From Avena insularis (lineage: Eukaryota > Streptophyta > Magnoliopsida > Poales > Poaceae), in the NCBI GenBank assembly GCA_023614405.1, contig CM042687.1, positions 69,856,992 to 69,920,991 of the forward strand: DNA of 64,000 nucleotides, in the 5' to 3' direction. Below are positions 57,870 through 64,000 of this stretch, one piece after another. Both the position numbers and the translations under genes were made by a program. Below the pieces are notes generated by a model that saw nothing but the letters and a program-made list of their open reading frames with translations, ran no database searches and was not told the DNA's origin. How positions within the stretch are numbered: the stretch's first letter is position 1; every line of letters begins with the position of its first letter.

Positions 57870-60800
57870 AGAAGGGGCGCCCAACTAACAGGGTGCAGAA
57901 GAAGATCACCCACCAAGTCAGCCTGGCCGTGACATCTCCACCAGCCATACCTGAGTACCTCAGCGGCTCGGAGTCCTGTATCACGTTTGATCGTTTGGAT
58001 CACCCACGCTAGCTGCCTCGCCTAGGTCATGTTGCCCTAGTGCTCGAGGGGCAGATCGGCGGATTCGAGACAAGTTGCGTGTTCATGGACGGCGGCAGTG
58101 GCATCAACCTGATGTTCGCCAGCACACTCGTAGTGATGCGGATCCCACTGTGCAGCCTGGAGCAGTCAGATACGATGTTCCACGGCATAGTTAAGGGAAA
58201 GGCATATACCCCCTAGACAAGATATGGCTCGACGTCATCTTTGGCCAGCCCGACAACTTCAGGCGTGAGCGGCTAGAGTTCAAAGTGGTGGACTGGCCAT
58301 CACAGTACCACACCATCCTCGGGCGTGTAGCATTCGCAAGATTCTTGGCAGTACTGCACTACGTGTGCCTGCTATTGAAGATGCCAGTACCTAGGGGCGT
58401 CATCACCATCCAAGGAAGCTTCACCAAGTCCGATCACTGTGACAGATACTTCAATAGAATCTCCCAGTTGTTCGGCATGCAGGAGGAGCTCACGAGGCTC
58501 AGAGAGGTGACGGACAACGGGGCACCCCCGGTCACTAGTCAAACCACACTTGATAAGTCCTTTAACTCCATAGTCAATACGAAGAAGGTGCAGGTCCACC
58601 CAACGGACGCCTCCAAGGCGGCGTTGATCGCCAATGATGTCAGTGCCGCATAGGAAAGTGTGCTCGTCAAATTCCTCTGTGAGCACTGGGAAGTTTTTGC
58701 CTGGTGTCCAGCGGACAAGCCAGGAGTTCCCAGGGAATTCGCCGAGCATGCACTCAATCTGTTTCCGGATGCGGAGCTATTCAAGCAGTCGATCCAACGA
58801 CTATCCAAACCAAGAGCCGAAACCATTGGAATCAGTGTCAACAGACTGCTCTATGCCAACTTCATCAGTGTTGGTCCCCAAAAAGGACACGGACATCCTG
58901 CGGATGTGTGTGGACTTCACATCGCTCAGCAAGCACTGTCCCAAGAACCACTTCCCTCTACTGTGGATCGATAAAATCATCAATTCGACTACAGGATGTT
59001 AGAAAGTCTCCTTCCTCGATGCCTACTTAGGCTACAACCAGATTCGGCTGAAGGCCAAAGATCAGGAGAAAACGACGTTCATCACGCTGTTCAAAGTGTT
59101 CTCCTAAAACACCATGCCCTTTGGGGTGAAGAACGGAGGTGCCACATACTAGAGGTGCATGCAGGTGTGCCTGAAAAATTAGATCGGTTGCAACATCCAG
59201 GTCTATGTCGATGACATAGTAATCAAGACCAGGGAAGCCAAGACATTGATCGACGATCTTGATTACCTTGATCGCTACAAGATAAAGCCAAACCCAGACA
59301 AGTGAGCCTTCGGCGTCCCGTTTTGCCAGTTACTCGGCTAATTCATCTCCCGACGGAGGATCGAGGCGAATCGAAAGAAAATCAGAGCCATACTGTCCAT
59401 GGAGAAGCCGAAGAACCTCAAGGGCGTCCAGCAGCTAGCTGGGTGGATCGCGGCGCTGAGAAGATTTATCAGCCGAATGGGAGAGAAGGCCCTACCCTTT
59501 TATCAACTGCTGCGCAAGACGGACAAGTTCGAGTGGACACCCGAAGCAGACGACGCATTCGAGGACCTCAAGCATCTGCTCTCCACATCACTTGTCCTGG
59601 TCACGCCGAAGGAACGGGAGCCTTTGCTGTTGTACATCGTAGCCACACAACAGGTGGTCAGCACCGTACTCAAGGTCGAACAACTCGAAGATGGCAAGAC
59701 CCACGGGGTCCAGCGCCCAATCTACTACCTCAGCGTGGTAGTGATCGCGACAAAGAAGAGGTACCCTCACTATCAGAAGCTCGCCTACGGCGTATTCATG
59801 ACGGCTCGTCGGCTAAGCCACTACTTCTAGGCGCATCAGATTATGGTTGTCAATGACGCCCCGCTGTCAAACATTCTGAACAACCCCGAAGCAACAGGAT
59901 GCATAGCCTTATGGGGCATCAAATAATCCCCTCTGGAAATAATCTACGAGCGGCGCACCTATTGGGAATATGCCCTAGAGGCAATCATGTATGATGAGAT
60001 TTCCCATTGTATTCATAAAGATATTAAGTAGTCCTTGTATAAACATCTGATGTGTATCATTGGATATGTGATTCGGTTGTGGAACTATGCATTCATGTTG
60101 TTTGTACTAAAAATCCTTGGTCATCGAAGTTGCGCTGGACACACAACTTAGACCAATGTGAAAGTTGGCTTGATGACTCGGTTCCACTTGTCATGAGCAT
60201 GGAGATGCTATTCCAACTTACTTAGATTCGGCTAATGAGTTTAGCGAGTTGGATTGACCCATATTGAGGTACAACGAACAAGTTGTCATTTGTATATCTC
60301 AATCAATGTAATCCTTAGACCTGAGGTTGTTGCATAGTCCGAGTTGAGGATCACCGACTTAGGTTCTATCAAACTCTGATCCGTAACTGGGCAGTTATAA
60401 AGGCAGGGTACGGGTCGACTGAGAATCAAGCTGCGTGATGTGAATAACCAAGATGGGATTTCGCCCCTCCACTCGGAGAGATATTCTCTGGGCCCTCTCG
60501 TGAGATATGATTCGGAAAGCATGGCCATGCACGACTCGGTTAAGTGTTAACCGAGGCGATCGACTAAGAGTTAGTCGGGTGAATCACTTATCTTGGATCG
60601 AGAAAAGAGTCAGACTATTTAAGGGATGACAATTATTCACCTATAGTCTGATAAGGTATGTCGTGAGGCAAAAGGGACTCGGACATAAGTCGCATTGGAA
60701 AGGCAAGTCGTCATGACTCTTTGGTACTTGGGAGTTGGCATGTTCTGCTAGGAGCCGCTACCGACTGATCGATTGAGAGTCGGACTCCAATCGTGTCCAA

Positions 60801-63068
60801 GTAGCCATGAGCCTGCGGGGTCACACACTTAAGTGCGGGAGCATGTTCGGATTGGATCTGAACCTGTAATCTGGTTGGGTTGGACCTAAACCAGATTAGG
60901 ACTGAGTTAGTGAGTTGGACTCACGGTGACTAGTGTTATATGGGCTTTAGTTAATGGGTCTGTGAGCCCACGTTCACTCCCTATATATAGTGAAGCACCG
61001 TAACCCAGAAAGGTTAATTGTTGTTCGGTTAGGTCATTCCATGTGTTGGAAACCCTAGTTCCACAGCAGTCCTACCGTCGATACGAACCTAGGAGTTCTC
61101 CGTCGGTGCTCCTCCTTGTATGTGTGGATACCAGCAGAGGTGTTGTGCGATCAGCACCAGGACGATCGGATCGTGAGGACTGCACTGCATCAACCGACGC
61201 GCTTCATCAGTCATCCGCAACTGCGCATCTAGTGGTAAACCTCGTGACCTTCTACCTTAGCTAGATCTTGGGATCACCACGTTAGAGGGGAAATTTTTGT
61301 TTTATCTCTACGTGGCCCAACAGCACCGCCATCAAGTCTCAGGTCCTCCCTGACTTCCTCGTCCACTGGATGGAACTCCAGCTGCCAGATACTCTAGACA
61401 TGTCGCAATCCTGGACGATGCACTTCGACGGCTCTAAGCGTGAGGCTGGAGCAGGGGTCGACGTCATACTGACGTCCCCTCAAGGCGACAAGGTGAAGTA
61501 CGTCCTTCGGATGAAATTTCGCGCCTCTAAGAACGATGCCGAATACGAGGCCCTCATCCAAGGCATGAGGATGGCCAAGGTGTGCGGCGCAACACGCCTA
61601 GTCATCTATGGCGACTCGAACCTCGTCGTGCATCAGACGATGAACGAGTTCGACGCCCATTAGCCGCAACATGATCACGTACCGCTCATTCTACAACTCA
61701 CTCGAAGGAGACTTCGACGGCCGCGAGCTTCGACACGTCGGCAGGGAAAGCAACGAAGAAGATGACACGCTCGCCAACATTGGCTCCACCTGCACACGGG
61801 TGCCACCAGGTGTGTTCATCAAACAAATTTGCGCACCCTCTATCAAGAGGAAATTCCCAAAAGGCTCAGCCAGAAGCAGAGCACTCGGGGGCTGCGCTAC
61901 CCGAAGGCCAGGAAGGACCCGAAAAGCTGGACACAGAGGCCGAGCTGGTCAGCCTGATGCAGGCCAAGGTGGTTGAAGAGACGTGGACGCAGACATACCT
62001 TTGGTACCTCATAAACAATCAACTTCCTGATGACCTGACAGATGCCCAGCGCATATCTCGCCGGTCAAAATCCTTCACCATCATCAATGGCGAGTTGTAC
62101 AAGCGCAACATTTCGGGTGTTCTCCAATGGTGCGTCACCATCGGTGACGGCAAAAGCATCCTCCAACAAGGACAAGGACATCGTCCAGAGGTGCAATGCC
62201 GGTCAGAGGTACGCGGACAAGCCGCACACGCCAGGATCCAAGCTAAGGCGTATACCGCTGGCCTAGCCCTTCGCCTAGTGGGGCCTTGACATGATCGGCA
62301 AACTACCAAAGTCCTCGCCAGGAGGCCACGTCTTCCTCCTGGTCGCAGTCGACAAATTCACAAAGTGGATCGAGGCCATGCCCGTCACCAGCCAAAGCGG
62401 CAAAACTGTCGTCAAATTTGTCGAGTCCATTGTCTACAGGTTCAGAGTGCCTCATAGAATCATAACGGACAATGGCTCGAACTTCATCTCGAAGGAATTT
62501 CGAGACTTCTGCGGCAACCTCGGCATCAACATATCATACGCTTCCATGGCGCACCCGCAGACCAACGGTCAGGTCGAAAAGGCCAACGGCCTCATAGGCA
62601 ACGGCACCAAGAAGTGCCTGCTGTGCCCACTCGAAAGGCTTGCGGGGGCCTGGGCAGACAAGCTACCTTCGGTTTTGTGGAGCCTTCGCACAACTCCGAA
62701 TAGCTAAACTGGCTACAAGTCTTTATTCATGGTGCACGGAACCGAACCCATGCTACCCGCCGAGGTATGCCACAAGGCCCCACGGGTCGTCGCTTACAGC
62801 GAAACCGAATCATCGGCAACACTTGAAGACGCCGTCGACACACTCGACGAAGCATGCAACGTCGACGTGGCTCGCTCAGCGGTCTATCAACAGAGCCTCC
62901 GCAACTACCATAGCCGCCGGCTGCGCCCAAATGTCCTTCGTCGCAGGAGACCTTGTCCTACGACTAAAGCAAGAAGGGCACAAGAAGCTCGAGTCACCCT
63001 GGGAAGTACCCTACATCATCACCGAAGTCATCCCAGGTGGTGCCTACCACCTCATGGACGTCGCATAA
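57870..63068 (+). pseudogene. Tat gypsy pol with two RNase H domains, disrupted and interrupted
   Basis: Protease with VFMDGGSGINLMF near 58083; RT from about 58660 with CVDFTSLSKHCPKNHFPL and YVDDIVIKT near 59205; first RNase H and connection to about 59930 (FEWTPEADDAFEDLK); a copia solo LTR at 59960-61322; second RNase H at 61370-61663 (MHFDGSKREAGAGVDVIL, with GDSNLVVHQ); integrase from 62291 with the D-D-E residues (VAVDKFTKWIEA, IITDNGSNFIS, QTNGQVEKANG); and a C-terminal domain to TAA 63066-63068. There are many stops (for example near 58012, 58214, 59105 and 59828) and frame changes. Confidence 0.88.
59960..61322 (+). mobile_element. Copia solo LTR in Tat pol, TSD GCACC
   Basis: Starts TATTGGGAATATGCCCTAG (a TG to TA change at the first dinucleotide) and ends GTGGCCCAACA, so TGTTGGG/CCCAACA terminal repeats are recognisable. 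It is flanked by GCACC on both sides (59955-59959 and 61323-61327). It has no primer binding site or coding region. TATA-like TATATATAG at 60982-60990. 1363 bp. It derives from a copia family related to, but distinct from, copia A and B, and probably arose by LTR-LTR recombination after insertion. Confidence 0.92.
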
Positions 63069-63481
63069 GGAGTCGAATACTCCAACCCTTGGAACGAAGC
63101 CCAACTATGACACTTCTACCCCTATTTAGCCAAGGCTACTCACCCAAAAACAATGTGCCTCCTCGTTTTCTATGCATAAAAGCTAAGTTCCTTGGCCCAA
63201 ATATCTTTTTCTCCTTACATTATTTCTCGCTAAATATGCTCGGGGGGATACGCCTCACCTCACGACTTCGTCGAGTGAAAACAATGCATATAACCTGAGT
63301 AGCTGACCACGTCAGGCTAACGAAAACCACATGCCAATACATGTAAACTTTACATAGGGCATTACAAGCCCACTCGAATAAATATAAACTTTACATTATC
63401 CCGTTTTCTTTACATCACCTAATTGTTCTGGAGCATAACATTCGCCCGCTGCTCGAAAAAATATACAATTTCTTTGGCGTG
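63069..63481. other. Spacer between pol and antisense ORF of the Tat element
   Basis: Contains GCTCGGGGGGATACG (a purine-rich run near 63239) and AT-rich sequence. No LTR start is seen. Confidence 0.5.
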
Positions 63482-63994
63482 CTACGCCACAGCTGCGTAA
63501 TGAGGGCGCATGTCCCATAAACTGCCATCTGGTCGAAGGGACGGTCTAGTTGCTACCTCTGCAAGATTAACATCACAACGATGCAAGCAAACGAGAGACA
63601 GGGCTTCCTTGACCCCTGCAATTAGCTGATGACGCACCAACTCCTTTACATGGCTTACATTCCGAAATTTACCAAGAAGACCCAAGAAAGTAGAAGGCGC
63701 AACATCCAAAGGGAACATGACGGACCAAATGACCGCAAGTGATGACCTCGCCTGCCTCAGCACCCGAAGAACCTGGTGTACGCGATCTTGCACCGTCGCA
63801 AGGACGATGGCTCGATCACGGTCCATCCAAAAGAAGCCACCAGCTTCCAGCTCTTGTTGCGTCAAGAAGTTCATCCGAATTGCGACGCGCTCCTTCTCTT
63901 CCCTCAGAATGAGATTCACATCTTCACAAATCATTGAATGAGCCAGCATACAAATAAGGTGCACCCGAAAGAACATCAGTTCACAAAGACTCAC
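63482..63994 (-). CDS. Antisense ORF of the Tat gypsy, intact in the window
   Basis: A minus-strand frame of 170 codons without a stop, opposite to pol, located between the end of pol and the expected 3' LTR. Antisense ORFs in just this place are known from Tat-lineage elements such as maize Grande. The product has an amphipathic, helix-rich look with FLTQQELEAGGFFWMDRDRA, VLRQARSSLAVIWSVMF and a C-terminal RPSLRPDGSLWDM. No enzyme motif is apparent. The only ATG seen is six bases from the window edge, so the true N-terminus may lie outside. It is the only long undamaged frame of this element. Its function is unknown. Confidence 0.6.
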   Translation of the reverse strand: MSLCELMFFRVHLICMLAHSMICEDVNLILREEKERVAIRMNFLTQQELEAGGFFWMDRDRAIVLATVQDRVHQVLRVLRQARSSLAVIWSVMFPLDVAPSTFLGLLGKFRNVSHVKELVRHQLIAGVKEALSLVCLHRCDVNLAEVATRPSLRPDGSLWDMRPHYAAVA

Positions 63995-64000
63995 ATTGAA

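Larger units (their letters stand above)
55128..64000 (+). mobile_element. Tat-lineage gypsy retrotransposon, right end outside window
   Basis: 5' LTR at 55128-55619, primer binding site TTGGCGCCGTCTGTGGG at 55621, gag from 55702, pol to 63068 with protease, RT, RNase H, a second RNase H and integrase, then an antisense ORF. A second RNase H and an antisense ORF after pol are hallmarks of the Tat group in plants. A copia solo LTR (59960-61322) interrupts pol. No 3' LTR is reached by 64000. Confidence 0.9.

Noticed and set aside
57249..57884. 211-codon minus-strand frame
   Set aside because: It lies antisense to the gag/pol junction of the Tat element, has hydrophobic low-complexity content and is explained by the GC-rich codons of the real strand.

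Overview
The window is intergenic, retrotransposon-rich DNA of a large-genome grass, most likely a member of the Triticeae (wheat, barley, Aegilops or a relative). Several features suggest this: nested LTR retrotransposons, copia LTRs with the GGAATATGCCCT start signature, CACTA elements with TTTAGTCCCGG-type and GCCGACGGCC-type subterminal repeats, Stowaway MITEs with CTCCCTC termini, and one intron-containing plant type III polyketide synthase. Species and chromosome cannot be read from the sequence. I saw no rRNA, tRNA, CRISPR or bacterial feature.

Layout. 1-5226: 3' part of a decayed copia element (copia A) with its 3' LTR. 5227-11013: 3'-truncated L1-type LINE with ORF1 and ORF2. 11014-20514: chromovirus-type gypsy (gypsy 1) with a truncated 5' LTR, an extra coiled-coil ORF before gag, a gag-pol ORF with one stop, and a 3.2 kb 3' LTR. 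20515-36060: a minus-strand CACTA fragment split by a complete copia element (copia B, 21601-35877, 5-bp TSD CTAAA). The leader of copia B is itself split by a rearranged cluster of gypsy LTR pieces (24313-30213). 36991-40276: non-autonomous CACTA with three 669-bp tandem units. 41054-42332: the only convincing host gene, a two-exon type III polyketide synthase of the CHS/curcuminoid synthase group with an intact catalytic set. 42635-43463: two Stowaway MITEs. 45361-47237: deleted CACTA with TSD CAT. 47267-50310: second CACTA copy, joined head-on at its right side to a minus-strand CACTA piece. 50746-54148: non-autonomous gypsy with TSD CTTAA. 54149-55127: CACTA remnant, a 20-bp minisatellite and a duplicated hairpin. 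55128-64000: autonomous-type Tat-lineage gypsy with LTRs related to the preceding element, a second RNase H, a copia solo LTR (TSD GCACC) inserted in pol, and an antisense ORF after pol. It runs off the right edge.

TSDs and interruptions give a relative order: CACTA, then copia B, then the gypsy LTR cluster inside copia B. Likewise CACTA precedes the non-autonomous gypsy, and the Tat element precedes its copia solo LTR. Nearly all element ORFs carry stops or frameshifts, so this is mostly dead DNA. The parts most likely to be functional or informative are the polyketide synthase and its short promoter, the extra ORF of gypsy 1, the antisense ORF of the Tat element and the inverted LTR junction.
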